Shown here: positions 22,676-35,566 of the stretch, one piece after another
Numbering within the stretch: the stretch's first letter is position 1
Layout of the letters: each line of letters opens with the position of its first letter
Assembly: GCA_905221605.1 (NCBI GenBank)
Contig: CAJNDS010000226.1
Span: 124,001 to 188,000 of the forward strand
Source of the DNA: Symbiodinium natans
Taxonomy: Eukaryota > Sar > Dinophyceae > Suessiales > Symbiodiniaceae
DNA: 64,000 nucleotides
Direction: 5' to 3'
Notes under the pieces: generated by a model
The model's database searches: none
The model's input: only the letters and a program-made list of their open reading frames with translations
What the model was told of the DNA's origin: nothing
Made by a program: the position numbers and the translations under genes

Positions 22676-24560
22676 TTTATGGGTTAGGGTTCAGGGTTTT
22701 AGGGTTCAGGGTTTAGGGCTTAGGGCTTGGGGCTAAGAGTTTAGGGATTGGGGCTGAGGGAGTTCAGGGAGGGGACTAGGGCCGGCAGCGTGAGGGTTTG
22801 AAGATCGAGGGCTTCAAGAAGCGCTTCTTGCACCTCTGGTTGCCTCTAATTGTGTGCCGTGCCCATGACCCCCTCTCCGGCTTATGTGGCTCCCTCTAAC
22901 TCTCTAATATGCGCCGGCCACTGACATCAACCCCCCCTCTACCCTTCCCCCATTTCTGCATGGTTGGTTTCTGACGTGCTTTGGCTAGAGGGCGGTGTAG
23001 GAATTTTGGGCTGGTAAAGGGCGGGGTTAAGGGCTTTGGGTACCAAAGACCCTTCGTCAAGCCATATTTCTGAAAGAGATCGGTCATCCAGGCAACCGCC
23101 TGAAACGCCCGCAAACCAAAGCCTAAAACAGAACCCTAAACCCCAAAGCCCTAAGCCACAAACCCTGCACCCCAAACCACAAACCCTAAGCCACAGACCC
23201 TGAAACCGAAAACCACGCACCGTGAAACCCCTAAATCTCAAACCAGGACTAAGCCACAAACCCTGAACCCTAAACCGCTAACCCTGAAACCCTAACCACA
23301 AACCCTGAAACCATAAACCACAAGCCCTGAACCCTAAGCCACAAACCCTGAACCCCAACATCCAAACCCTGAAAGCCTAAACCCCAAACCCTGAAACCCC
23401 TTAACCTCTAGCCCTGAAACCCCTCAACCACAACCCTGAAACCCCTTAACCTCAAACCCTCAAACCACAAACCCTGGAGCCCTAAACCCCAAACCCTGGA
23501 ACCCTTAACTCCAAACCCTGGAACCCCTAAACCCCAAACCCTGGAACCCTGAACTCCAAACCCTGAGACCCTGAACCCCAAACCCTGAAACCCCGAACCC
23601 CCGAACCCCTGACCCAAAACCCCCAAACCCCCAAACCCCCAAACCCCAAACCTTGAAACCCTGAACCCCAAAACCCCATAACCCCATGACCCTAAGCCCT
23701 AGACCCAAGGCCCTAGCTCATAACCCTAAACCCTAAACTCTAACCGCAAACCCTGAAAACCCAAAACCCCAAAAACCCTGAACCCCCGAAACCCTGGAAC
23801 CCCCTTTATCCCAAGTGGCAAGTCTCAGCTCGCCAGCCTTCCGCAGCGGCACGGAAGCCCTAGGCGGGTCCCTCAAGGCTTCCGAAGACCCGAATCCTGC
23901 CCTTTGGGTTTAGGGTTTAGGGCTTAGGGCTTAGGGTTATGGGGTTTAGGGTTTAAAGTTTGGGGTTATGGGGGTATGGGGTTATGGGGTTATGGGGTTT
24001 TGGGGTTCAGGGTTTCAGGGTTTCAGGGTTTCAGGGTTTCAGGGTTTGGGGTTTTGGGGTTTGGGTTTTGGGGTTTGGAGTTTAGGGTTTAGGTCCCCCA
24101 GCGAACCCCCCTCCCTCAAGGACGCCAGCTCGACGGGCGCCCAAGTCAAAGCCCCGAGCTTGGGGGGCTTCGAAGCTTTAGGGTTCAGGGCTTAGGGTTC
24201 AGGATTCAGGGCTTAGGGCTTAGGCTTAGGGTTTAGGGTGCAGGGCTTAGGACCCCCCCACCCCCCCCCCCCCCCCCCAAAAAAACAGAAAGTTGCCCAC
24301 CAAAGCCTCAGAGGGCTCGAGCCCCCCAACAGGAGCCATGAGCCCCCACAACTTCGGACGAGACCTCCCTGGCTGGTCTCTGGAGGTTACGGCATGGTTG
24401 GGAGGTTTAGGTTTAGGGCTCAGGGTTCGGGCTGGGAAAGGTGCAAGGTTTCAGGCTTACGCGCCGGAGCTTCTGGTGGTGTGGGATTGGGGTTTTGAGG
24501 TTCCAGGATCAGGGTGTAAAACTTGGGGTTTAGGCTTTCGGGTTTGTTTTGGATTGAGTA
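22676..24560. repeat. Long tract of degenerate telomere-like repeats
   Basis: Imperfect TTTAGGG units (22676-22790) are followed by about 700 bp of CCCTAAACC/CCCTGAAACC/CCACAAACC variants (23110-23815). Then, in the opposite sense, come TTTAGGG, TTTCAGGG and TTATGGGG variants (23905-24095 and 24180-24260). The orientation switches near 23.85 kb. A poly-C run is at 24258-24280. Confidence 0.85.
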
Positions 24561-25381
24561 AAGTGTCAAGGCTTCGGGGCTTTTAAGTGGCTTCGCCACA
24601 CTTTGCCTCCTTTCGGGTCTCATCGTTTGCGATGGCGTCGGCCCAGTTGTACCGGATGACGACCTGGGTGCAAGCTTCGGCTCAAGGCTGGTGGACAGAT
24701 GCTGGCAGAATGGAAGATCACATGATATAACCCTTTCTGTACATACATATATGTGTCTATGTATGTATATCGTTATCCCATATTGCAGGATAAACATAAA
24801 CATATGCCGTGAGCGGGCTCAAGATAACTCCTTAAGAAAATGACCCTGCTTGGGTACCTTAAATAAAAGGGGGCCAGATTGAAAAAAGCTACCCAAAAAA
24901 GGGGACCCTAACTCAGGGAACCTAACATCGGCATTTTCGGGCCCGGGTCTTCTGGTCGACTCTTGTTGCAGCCTTGCACCTAGCCACATGATCTGTTACT
25001 GTGCTACTGTCCTGCTCTGTAAGGGTCTAGTGGAGTTCAAAGGCCTCACCCGAAATAGTCCCGAAATAGTGAGCTCTCAAATTACCTGGCATGCCCCACC
25101 TACTTGTCGCAAGGAGCAGGAGCTCCATGGCAGCCACATGCTGGCATAGCTACGACAGGCCATGAGAAAGACCTCACTGCCAACTATCAGAGCGGAGCGG
25201 CGTAGTCCTCCCATTGGTCGATCATGCCCTCCGGGGCCACGGGGTGCGCTCGCTCCAAGCTCGGCCGTGGTTGCAGTTGGGCACAGCCTGGAGCCCGACC
25301 CAAGGCAGAGGCTTCGTGGTTTAGGGTTTTTAGGGTTTCTATCGGAACCTGAGGGCGGTGAGGGTTTGGAGAGCGCTTGTG

Positions 25382-25700
<319 letters not shown>

Positions 25701-25739
25701 TAGAGATATTATACACACATTACATTATTGACCCCTCAC

Positions 25740-27770
25740 CCCGAAAGCCCAGACCCCTAAACTTTAAAGCATGCTCGGCCCTGGCCGCTCCTGTCATAGT
25801 TGGGGTCTTCGCCGGCCCCCGTCTGCACTAGCCTGGCATCCTGAGGCTGCGCGGGCGCGAGCAGGCCCAAACCCTTAAACCCTAAACCCTAAACCCTACC
25901 CTAAACCCCGACAAGCCCGAGAAACTAGGGGGGCCCTTTCTGGTATAGCAAGTGCCCCCCCCCCCCCCCCACCCGCCCCCCACACCCCGAGGGCATCTCA
26001 GAGCGAGGCCTTCAGGGTTGCAAGGGTTCAGGGTTTCAGGGTTTTACGGTGCAAGGTATCGAGGGCTGAAAACGGCCCATCGAGATGCCAAAGATCCCTT
26101 GGGAACAGGCAGAACTACAAAGAAGCTGTGAACGAACGGACCGAAACACCATTCGACCCCGGCAAAAGCAAAAAATGAAGCAGTGAGTGAACCCGAAACC
26201 CTAAACCCGAAACCCTAACCCCAAAAGCCCTGGCCTTCCCTTCCTCCCCTTCCTTTTGGCTTCGGGTCGCAGGTCGCAAGTAGGGTAACTACATCGAATC
26301 GGTTCGGGCCTGTGCTTGAAAACCTGCCTCTATCCCTAGTTGCCCAGTACTACCTTCTCTACTACTTCAGTACCCATGAAGTCCTGTTCCATGGGCTCTG
26401 TGTCCTCCATCTGCCCAAGATGCCTCCGATTGCAGGCGCAAGGGTCCGGCTGTGTTTAGCTTCTCTCGCTTCAGTGGCTGGAAAGCAGAACTCTCCAAGA
26501 CCCGGAGCGCAGATCAACAGATGAAGAAAAAAACGCGCTCCAGACCTTTGTTCCTATCTTGTATGTGTGCTGCCAGCACACATGTCGCAGTCATGCAACG
26601 TGCGAATGTGGCCCCTGAACCTGGCCCCCTGCGTGCTTCCAGCACCCCAGCCATGAAACTGTTGACATAAGACATAGCCACGCCACTGAAAACCTTGATT
26701 TCGGGCCACGTTTGCCTACGGAGATTCAAACAAAGCAACCGCATTCAGATATAGGATTTCACATGCCACACATACATTGAAAGGCGCGGCGCGCACACAC
26801 ACACACACACACCACACATGCGGTGTGTGTGTGTGTGTGCGCATATGTAAAAACACAAATAGAACTGCAAAAAAGGACAAATATCAGTACAGGCAGACAT
26901 CGGCATCATCAGGTACATGGACAGTCGCAAAGTGGTTTGCCTTCATCATCCCGCTTTCCAGTCCTGCACTGGCCTCATCCATCTTAAAAAAGTAGCACTT
27001 GAACCAGTATCGTTTGAGATGGCCCATGTGTGTGCGCGCGACCTGCCGTATGTACAGGCAGGGGCTCGCATTCAGGACAGTCTATCACAGACATTCACTC
27101 CATAGGGGAGGGGGATATACGCATTTCTTCAGGCTCCTGTACTGCCCCTTGTCCCGTGGCGCCTGCCCGCCACAATCGAGGCGATGTAAGCGCTGCTCGT
27201 GCCCGAACTCTCGAGCAAGTGTGGCGGCACCTTATCCAAACGATGAAGAGCAGCATCGACCAGCAAACGACGCGGTCTCTAAGAAGTCAAAGGCTCATGC
27301 ATACTCCCCAATGGCCCCCAATGGCCCGCGCATAAGAACCTACATGTTTGGACTAGGCAGGATAGCGTTTGCAAGAACTATGGAGGGAACAGTCTTCTTG
27401 CTTGCTGCACCTCCTACGAAACCCCAGAGCCTCGCGATTTTGGGTTGACATTGCTGTGAGTGAGCAGGATGGATGAAGCATGCGAGCTTAGGGGTTTGGG
27501 GATGGATGGTCGATTTCTTGCCGCCCCAGATGGCTCCCTAGGCAGACGCGCGCCCAGGCACCGAGCCACCCGACACGAACGGGCCTGAGAGAAGGTGGAG
27601 GATTTTAGCTTCGGCTTGAGGGTGTAGGTCCTTGCGGTTTTAGTTACATGTAGGGCTGCAGGAGGTTTTGGGAGGGATGTTGGCGGGGAGGAGGAATCAG
27701 CTTTGTGATCCGCAAGCCAGGCTTTCGCCGGCACGCATGAGCATCGCAGTTCCAAGACCAAAAGCATTCT
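25740..27770. other. Gene-poor stretch with scattered telomere-like pieces
   Basis: CCCTAAA-like pieces are at 25869-25905 and 26189-26230, and a C run is at 25958-25971. No open frame here has a motif or a clear coding look. Confidence 0.45.
26791..26842. repeat. (CA)n-(TG)n inverted repeat
   Basis: Twenty-base perfect arms, GCGC(AC)8 at 26791-26810 and (GT)8GCGC at 26823-26842, surround a 12-base loop. The sequence can form a hairpin or cruciform and is also a Z-DNA-prone dinucleotide tract. Confidence 0.85.
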
Positions 27771-27778
27771 TTTGTTGC

Positions 27779-27989
27779 TCTCTCTCTCTCTTTCAATCTC
27801 TCTCTCTCTCTCTCTTTCACTCTCTCTCTTCTTCTTCTTCTTCTTCTTCTTCTTCTTCTTCTTCTTCTTCTTCTTCTTCTTCTTCTTCTTCTTCTTCTTC
27901 TTCTTCTTCTTCTTCTTCTTCTTCTTCTTCTTCTTCTGCAGGGCTTGGGGGAGACCCCCCGCGCACCAGGCGCGCCCGGAGGTGAGTCA

Positions 27990-28023
<34 letters not shown>

Positions 28024-28024
28024 A
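27779..28024. repeat. TC and TTC microsatellites
   Basis: A (TC)n tract (27779-27830), then about 35 TTC units (27831-27936), then 50 bp of unique sequence and another (TC)n tract (27989-28022). The pyrimidine strand is the plus strand throughout. Confidence 0.95.
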
Positions 28025-28079
28025 GCCCCCAAGCCCCCAAATGGTTTAAGCAGCTAAGATGCTGTTAGGTCTTTCCCGA

Positions 28080-29002
28080 TGGGATTCTGGCTTTGAAGCG
28101 ACGTTTTCGTGACAGCGAACCTGATCTTATCGAGATTGCATGCTTTCTTGGATTACAAATGAGCGACCGCTGGTGGTGTCTGCCCACTGGTGAACAACTC
28201 ACCGATCTTGCTGATGGAGGCATCGCTTTCGAATGGACGCTATCTGGGTGGATCTGCAATCGAAGAGACGTCCTAGTGGGATCCGGGATGTGGCTGCCTT
28301 GGTGCTCTCGAGTTCATGTGCTGGTCGGCAAGAGACACCGAGGAGTTGGGATCGTCGGAGCTTCGCTCGCGAACGCCGACCTCTCGATCTTCGCTTGTTG
28401 CCGTGGCTGAGGCTTCTTCTGAGTGGGAGTTTGTAGAGGAGGGTTGCGAATCAGAAACTTCGGTCGATCTTTGAGCGTTTGGATGACCAGGTGACATGAG
28501 CAGCGGACGCGAAACAGTCCCGCTTTTCGGCACAAGACTTGAGTGTGTGAACCGTCCATTGTTTGTATCAGTTCTATTGTTGTCGCTATGCGTGACAGGT
28601 CGAGCGCTCTGCGTGGACGTGATCTTGGAGCAGGCAAGGACGGGCACCCTTGCACTGCCGCGATGTTATGCTCGCAGAGGTGGAGGATATCGGTTAGGCC
28701 GTGGACACTGGATTCTGGAAGTTCGTGCCCCAGCCAGTACGCTGGGTGTTCATGCGCGTGTCTCTGGCATGGGGGTGTACATACTTCAGAACGTCGATGG
28801 TTTTCCATTCGTCGGGCACGTATCCCGCCGGTGATTCGGGAAAGAGTTGCCCCGGCCCCAGCAACCTCTGCGGCAGCGGCGACTTCCCAATGACCATTCG
28901 TCGAGCCTTCTTCGCGTAGGCTTCCAATCTAGAGGTTTCCAAGCATTTTCTCTGCGCCGCAGTCAAGGAAGACGACGCATGTGCCGGTGCCTGTACTGAC
29001 AT
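28080..29002 (-). CDS. Unknown Ser/Thr-rich protein, probable multi-exon gene
   Basis: I do not recognise the family. The first exon starts with ATG at 29002 (MSVQAPAHASSSLTAAQRKC) and continues with LEAYAKKARRMVIGKSPLPQ and GYVPDEWKTIDVLKYVHPHA, a convincing coding composition. In another frame, about 28647-28290 gives a low-complexity polar stretch (SDSQPSSTNSHSEEASATAT, then EDREVGVRERSSDDPNSSVS). A third segment near 28230-28090 gives DASISKIGELFTSGQTPPAV. These look like exons of one gene joined by introns that I cannot place exactly. It is divergent from the nuclease gene at 29163, with about 160 bp between them. Confidence in a gene is moderate; in its structure, low. Confidence 0.4.
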
Positions 29003-29162
29003 ACTCGCCTATCCGCAATCTCACGTGCGAGTCTCATAAACTTGAAAAATCCAATAATTCGCAAGCGTTTGCGGGGTCCACGCCACATGCTCAGTCTACT
29101 CAGTATCGAACATGCTCCGTTTTCACGCTGATACCCACACATACTATGTAGCAGGTGAGCAG

Positions 29163-29968
29163 ACGAATGTTCGGTGACGGGCATGATCCACTCCTTTTGC
29201 CATGGCTTCGACGCGGATGTTGTCATACAAGGCATGATGTCCGGAAACCATTGGCCTAGGGCTGCCTATCTCAAAGACGAGGTGAGCGCTTCCGCTCTCT
29301 GTCGGCTCTGCCTATTGGATTCGAGGTTACTCGAGTTGTTTTCGAGGCAGCCTCGGGACGAGCCGCGGATCAGTTCAGTCCTCCGTGGGCTGTGGAAGAC
29401 GGGGGAGGCGCGGGAGGACATTACGTGATTGTGTCTTAACCCGAATAAGATCAAAGAGAGGTGGGCGCGGCATGCTGCGGATGCAGCCCATTACGGAACG
29501 TGGATGCATGCATTGTTTGCGGCTTACTTGAACGGTGTCGGTGTTCCTACGTCGTCGCCTGAATTCCGCATGTTTGCCGACTTCATGTCTAGCTTCGCTT
29601 CTCCTGTTACAGCCTTCCGAACAAAATGGGTGATATACGCTGATCGCGAGAAGTTGGCTGGTGCCATTGATTTCTGCGCAAAGATGCCGGATGACACCTT
29701 CATTATCGTCGACTGGAAGCACACGGCGGGCTTGCGGGGCAAGTTTACATCGTGGAATCGGATGAAGGCACCGTTGGATCACCTGGATGATTGTGCCGGC
29801 ATGCAGTACAGGCTGCAACTCAATTGCTATCGGTACATCTTGGAAACATATTATGATCTGGTGAATTCACGGATGTTCGTGGTGTGCTGTCATCCGGATC
29901 ATTCCGCGCATCCTTTTGTGGACGTGGTGCCTCGGATGGAGTGGGAAACTGAGATGATGATGGCCTGA
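29163..29968 (+). CDS. PD-(D/E)XK nuclease (RecB/Cas4-like), two exons
   Basis: Exon 1 (29163-29281) encodes HSFCHGFDADVVIQGMMSGN and WPRAAYLKDE. A 168-bp GT-AG intron (29282-29449, starting GTGAGCG) removes an in-frame TGA at 29426. Exon 2 (29450-29968) begins IKERWARHAADAA. The diagnostic RecB-family motifs are present in order: GTWMHALFAAYLNG (motif I His), AGAIDFCAKMPDDTFIIVDW with the Lys of DWKH (the D...DxK catalytic core), and MQYRLQLNCYRYI (QxxxY motif). The enzyme is expected to be a metal-dependent DNA nuclease; its substrate is unknown. The 5' end probably lies in further exons, since the frame is open only from 29159 and has no early ATG. In dinoflagellates such domains also occur in mobile elements, which remains a possible origin. 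Confidence 0.7.
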
Positions 29969-30057
29969 CAGGGGGTCGGTGTAGGTGATGTGCGTTGACG
30001 TTTGACGTACCGCTGGACCTTATGAACGGCTGCGTTGACTGTGTGAAATCAGGGTAA

Positions 30058-30423
30058 TCAGGGCCCTGCTTGCCGTGAACCTTTCATGTTGAGACTAGAT
30101 GTCCATATGTCATGACTGAGGGAAGAAGGCCCGATAGCAACCTCCAGCGTGATTGTCGCGCGTTCCGCTTTCGCTAGTCCTTGGCCAGGTACTTCGCAAA
30201 CATGAGCGAGCTTCTCGGCATTGCCGACTACTAAGCATGTGGCCTGCCTTGCAGGGTTCAGGGTATAGTGTTGCTCGCAGTTCGGCGTACTCAGGCTGGC
30301 TGATGACTCAACGCCGACCTCTCGTTCTTCTGCTGTCTTGAACACGCAAGATGCCACGCGGGAAGAGCTGTAGTGTTTTCGGACTGCAGCCACGTTGGGA
30401 CACATGTGAGTGCGTAGGAGCAT
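30058..30423 (-). other. Possible coding fragment related to the 28-kb gene
   Basis: The minus strand reads EEREVGVESSA near 30330, closely matching EDREVGVRERSS at about 28390. The underlying DNA is shared (AACGCCGACCTCTCG then TCTTC). Downstream it reads ARQATCLVVGNAEKLAHVCE, which looks coding. It may be a partial duplicate exon, or the two matches may be ends of a larger duplicated unit. Confidence 0.25.
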
Positions 30424-30429
30424 CTCTTG

Positions 30430-31200
30430 GATCTCATCTCACATATCAAAAACGTTTCTGTACAGTGTCAATGTTCGGAGCAGTGCGAAGAGTGCGCAAT
30501 CCGAACTGGCAAGAGAAAGTCAATAATGACGTACGAAAGTGACGGGGAGCCAAGCCAGGAAGATGGTAGTCGGCTGAAAGGGTTGAAATACGATGGTGAG
30601 ATCTGCACATAGGAGATTGAACGCATGCCCTCGCTCTTGCAAAATTATGCACGTTGCCTTGCAGTACATAATGAACCATTGTTACCCATGCTGTCAGGCG
30701 AAGCTCCTGCACTTCATGCACAATGTTCCGTTTGAACCGTGCGAAAACAAAACCTCTTTTCCGCGCCCGCGCACCGACGTTTCGTGTATTCCGCGTTATA
30801 TTTGCGTTATGGGTGACTGCTTTCTGCATTCGGGTTCGTGGCTCCTATCAGGTCTTTGGGTTTTAGGGTTTTGGGTTTGGGGTTTGGGGTTTAGGGTTTT
30901 AGGTTTAGGGTTTGTAGAATTGCAAGCCAGATGGCCATCACTCACCACGCACATGAGGCCCCCGCCTTTCCATCGGTAGACTCGCATTGGGCAGTTGCCA
31001 TCCTCCAGGTGCAGAGACTCGCATGTACGGGGACTCTTGAAGACTTGTTTAGGGTTCTTATGAAGTTCTTATAATATGATTGAATAGAATAGGGTTTTGG
31101 GGGGGGTATAGTATAGTATAATTATGTAGGAGACGTAAGTGAATACCATTCGAAAACATTCCGACCCCTATATTGCACCTTCGGTCTCGGGCTGCTTTTT
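30430..31200. other. No gene recognised
   Basis: Short overlapping frames only. A TTTAGGG-like patch lies at 30856-30915. Confidence 0.45.
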
Positions 31201-31218
31201 TAGACACACGCGGGGCTG

Positions 31219-31302
31219 AACCCTAAACCCTAAACCCTAAACCCTAAACCCTAAACCCTAAACCCTAAACCCTAAACCCTAAACCCTAAACCCTAAACCC
31301 AA
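31219..31302. repeat. Interstitial telomeric array (CCCTAAA)n
   Basis: About 11 perfect units, in the orientation opposite to the array at 21.1 kb. Confidence 0.95.
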
Positions 31303-31874
31303 AGCTCCGAGATCCTGACCACCTAATGTTTGAAATATTCCCCTTTATTGCAAGGGGTACGATCATCCCATTTCAGGACTGTCAGAACAAGGGGCATCCC
31401 AAGGAAATCCTCAGGAGCTACCTAAAGAAGGGGGAGGGGCGGGGAGGAAGGGAGGGGGGTCAGTGCTATGGGGCCTGAGACTTCAAGACTGGCTAAAAAA
31501 AATTGCTCTTTTCAAGAACCCCCCTGAAAACACCAAGACAGGCGCGGGCCTCCAGGCAGTCGCTCTGCATCTTGGGAAGCTGGAGCCCTGGCCGCGCCTT
31601 CTTTGCTTGGCGTTTTGGGGGGGCGGCTTCGCCAGAGACGCGTTTTGATGTCACTGCCATCTGACAGCAAAGCCAGGGAGTCCTAAGCCTAAGCGTTTCA
31701 GGGGCTTTGGGGGGGGTTTGGGGGGCCATCCGTGGGAAATCCAAGAATCCAAGAAGGCATCGCAACCCTGGAGGCCTTAAAAGGCCCTTAAATGGCCCTT
31801 AAACCCCCAAACTGCTCCAAGCTGCCTTCTTGCCACCCCAGACCTGGGAGAGCAGAGGAGTCTCGAAGGACCCC

Positions 31875-31940
31875 TAAAACCCTAAACCCTAAACCCTAAA
31901 CCCTAAACCCTAAACCCTAAACCCTAAACCCTAAACCCCT
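31875..31940. repeat. Interstitial telomeric array (CCCTAAA)n
   Basis: About 8 perfect units, the same orientation as the array at 31.2 kb. Confidence 0.95.
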
Positions 31941-31944
31941 GGGT

Positions 31945-34900
31945 GTTTCGGGGGCGCTCCCAGGATCCAAGGTTGCAGTAGCGAACCATCTCTTGGGCCC
32001 CAAAAACGGATGCTACAAAGAGGGTTTCCAGAATCCCCCCCCTTTCTGGGGGGGGGACCCCTTCTACCCCAATGGTAGGACCCTTATGTTTATGTGGCCT
32101 TTTGGGCCCTTGAGAGACCGTCAAAGAGACCCTGAAGCCCTAAAACCCAAGCTTTTTTAACTCAAGAACCCCCAAAACCCCCGGATCCTGAAGCTGTCAC
32201 ACCCGAGATCTCGAAGCCCGGAAGCCCGCTTAGGGAGCACCGGGGCGCGTGGTTCATGGCGGACGCGCCGCACCGGCACTCCACTCCTGGGGGCACTCTT
32301 CAAGGCTTCGAGTGCTGAGGTTTCCTGGTGGTCCTAAAAGCCCTAAACCGTAAGCACCCGAAACCGCAAGCACCTGAAGCCTAAACCCGAAATCCCCTGA
32401 CCCCCTGGACCCAAAAAAGTGGGGCAATTGAATCTTAGGCCTGGACGTCTTGGGACTTTTGACCCGACTTGCCGGCGCTTGGGGATGGGGGTGAGTTTTT
32501 TGGTACTATCTTCTATGGGTCCTCTAAAAGGTTGAGGGGTTTAAGGGGCTTAGGATTTAGGGGTGTTAGGGTGTGGGGTTCAGGGCTAAGGCTGAGGGTT
32601 TCGTGTTGAGGGGGGGGGTTTAGGGACTGGGATTCAAAATCAGGCCCCAGTCCCGTCTTAGGAACCAGCAGAGGAGATGCCTTGAACCACGGCGAAGAGG
32701 TCCAAACCCTCGCCGATGCAAAACCTTAGTTGGCTCTTGCTGGGGGCGGGGGGCGATTGGAGGCACTTCCAAAAAGCTCCTGTGCTACCGAGATGGAGCT
32801 GCTTGTTTTTGCATCTTGCTTGTTGCAGCATGTGTTTGCTTCACGGGCGAATAGGGACGTGCCAATATCTAGGATTGGGGAGTTATACACAAGTCTGAAT
32901 AGGAAGGCCCATAAACCCCAAGCCCTTAACCCCTAATTCGGGAGCACTTGGGCCTTTGCTTTGAAGGGGGGGGAAGAAAAGCCTTGAGCTGCAAACCCGC
33001 AGTCCCGGGACTTTCTGGAGAGCCGGGTCGCTCGAAGCAGAGGGCCGGCGTCATGGCATTGCTGCGCATGCGGAAGAACCTGGGGGCTTTTCTCGGATTT
33101 AAGGGCTCTTAGTGGCCCAGAAAGGGGTCTTTGGCTTTGGGGCTTTTGGGGAGGCTCCAAGGAGACCCGATATCACCGCCCTCAGGTGCGTCACTGCATG
33201 TTTTGTGTTCTTCCATATGCCTACATTTCCAGCTTTGAAGGCATCTTGGACACCCACACACGTCCCCCAAGCACTTGAGGAACCCAGACACTTTGCGCAC
33301 AGGCTTCGGTAGACTTCGAGAAACCCTAAAGTTCCAATTCTTTTGGGGGTAGACGGGCGCAGTCGAGCGCTCAGCGCCGGGCTAGAGTCGCCTAGCTTTG
33401 TCTTTTAGATATACGGTGGTACCACAAAATCGCTTTTGGCTTCAGACGCTGGCCTAAAGGGAGGCTGGGCAAGCCTGACCCTTGCCTGGCGTCCGCCCCT
33501 CGGGTTCGGGTGGGAAATCACTGGGAGCCCTCCCGAACGCACCCGACACCCGCTGCCCTCTCATTCTGTTGGTGGGCGCCGTCCAGCGCACTAGTTTAGT
33601 GACTGCATATGTTACCCTCACCCGAGGCCGCCCGACCCTGGCCCCCCCCCTTTGAGGCTTTCCCGACTGCGGGCCTTGCTGGACCAGGGCTTTTCAGGCC
33701 GGGGCCCTGGGGCTTTTGAAAGACCATTGCGACGGCCCCAATCCCTGCGAAGCCCCCGAACTTCTGAGGTTCTGGAGGCCCCTGAGTCTGGGAGGGTTGT
33801 GGCAACAGGCTTTTCAACACGGTCGATGCAAAAAAACAACAATGGAAGGCCGCAAAATCCTTAATTTTCGCTCGGATGATTCTCATCCAGACTTGAAGAA
33901 AAATGCAATGAAAAGGCCCTCCGGCCGAAGACGTCCCCCGCCCCAAAAGCTAAGTTTTCTCCCGAAAACTGGTACTGTCTCCATCTTTGTATAGTCAGGT
34001 TTGGGCTCGGCTTGATCCAACGGGCTTCTTTTTGAGTGGTGTTTGGGCGGTGGGGTGGGCATACTTCTGCATACTTCTGCGCACTTACCAGCGCGCGATC
34101 TTGCCGAGAACGCCCTGAAGCCTAAGCAACAAACCCTAAACATGGAACCCGGAACCCCTGAAACCCCTGAAACCCCTGAAACCCCTGAAACCCCTGAAAC
34201 CGTAAGTCGAGATGCGGCATCCCACCGTTGCAGGGCGTGCCATCCGCGTGGTCGATGCACTTTGCGTCAGCGACCTGGACATCCTCGCGTGCCCAACCCC
34301 CTCCTTTCCCGTGCTGGAGATTTAGGGTTTGAGGTTTAGGGTTTAGGGCTTAGGGCTTAGGGCTTAGGGCTTAGGCTTTGGGTTTCAGGGCTCAAGGGGC
34401 TTAAGGGGTTTTAGCGGGCGGTCCTTGTTCTCCAGCAGCTCAGCCTCACTTTCCGCTGCGCCTGCCAAGCCCGAAACCATCCTAGACCCCATGGCCAACT
34501 TCTGACGACTGGTGGTCCTAACGGGTTTAGAAAAGCTCCCACTACATCCACCTCCGTGCCCCCGGAACTGCTCACGTCGAACTGAGATCCGCAACCGGGA
34601 AGCGGCGTTCTGTCAAGTCCGCGTGACCCTGAACGAGTATGTGCGAAGGTGATGTCTGTGATACGTCCGAACCTGACCCCAGGACATCGAACACCTTGAG
34701 GACTACATGAACCCTCAAAGGGTTTGTGGTCCACATACCTTGATAGGGATTGTAGCAGCAAAGGGTATAGGGACCCCAACTTCGGGGGTTCATTTGGCCC
34801 CCAAAGTACTCCCAGGAACAGGACATCTGCGCCCCTGTCTCGCGCCTAGCGGAAAGCAGCCCAGGCATTCAAAGTTGCCGTCATCCTCGTTGTCCACGGT

Positions 34901-35523
34901 GTCTTCGCCTCGGCGTTCGGTGAGTCTTGGGGCTTCCGTAGTATTCCATCTCCTCAAGGCTTCCAAGCGTCCAGAGCAAGCACAAGGCCCCGAAGCCCGA
35001 AGCCCGAAGCCCGAAGCCCGAACCCTATGAGCCCTCTGAATCCCTTGAACCCTAAAGTTGTTCAACACGAAGTTGCGGCCCTACCCCGGAAGTGAGCTCC
35101 ACCCTTTTGGGCGCCGCGCTCTCTGGCAGTACGTCTTTGCATACCTCGGGAGGGGGTAGCGTTGCGGGCCCGAATAACCCGAAGAGTAATAAGCCTGGTA
35201 ACCCTCATAAGCTACTGAGCCTCATAACCCTAGTAACCCCTGTTTACCCTCATAACCCTCATAACCTCAAAGCATCCCTCCCTAATGATCCGATGACCAG
35301 GTCATTCTCAGAAAGTCCGAGGGAATACGAAGCTCAAATGTCAATCATTGTATGTGCTTCTTAGGCTTCGAGAGGGGTACGATACAGAAGTCTTAGCAAA
35401 AAAACAACTTATCCCCCAACCCAATATCATTGCCCTCTATTCCGTTGGCTTTGGATTTGGCCCCCGCACTAAGAGCCCCGAACCCGTTTGCCACTTCTGG
35501 GAAACGGGCTCCTAGACTTCCAC

Positions 35524-35566
<43 letters not shown>

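Noticed and set aside
27668-28068. Poly-Ser, poly-Phe and poly-Glu frames
   Set aside because: They are produced by the TTC and TC repeats.
29426-29428. In-frame TGA in the nuclease gene read as a pseudogene stop
   Set aside because: It lies within a 168-bp interval with GT and AG ends whose removal joins two coding exons in phase, where the family needs no insertion.
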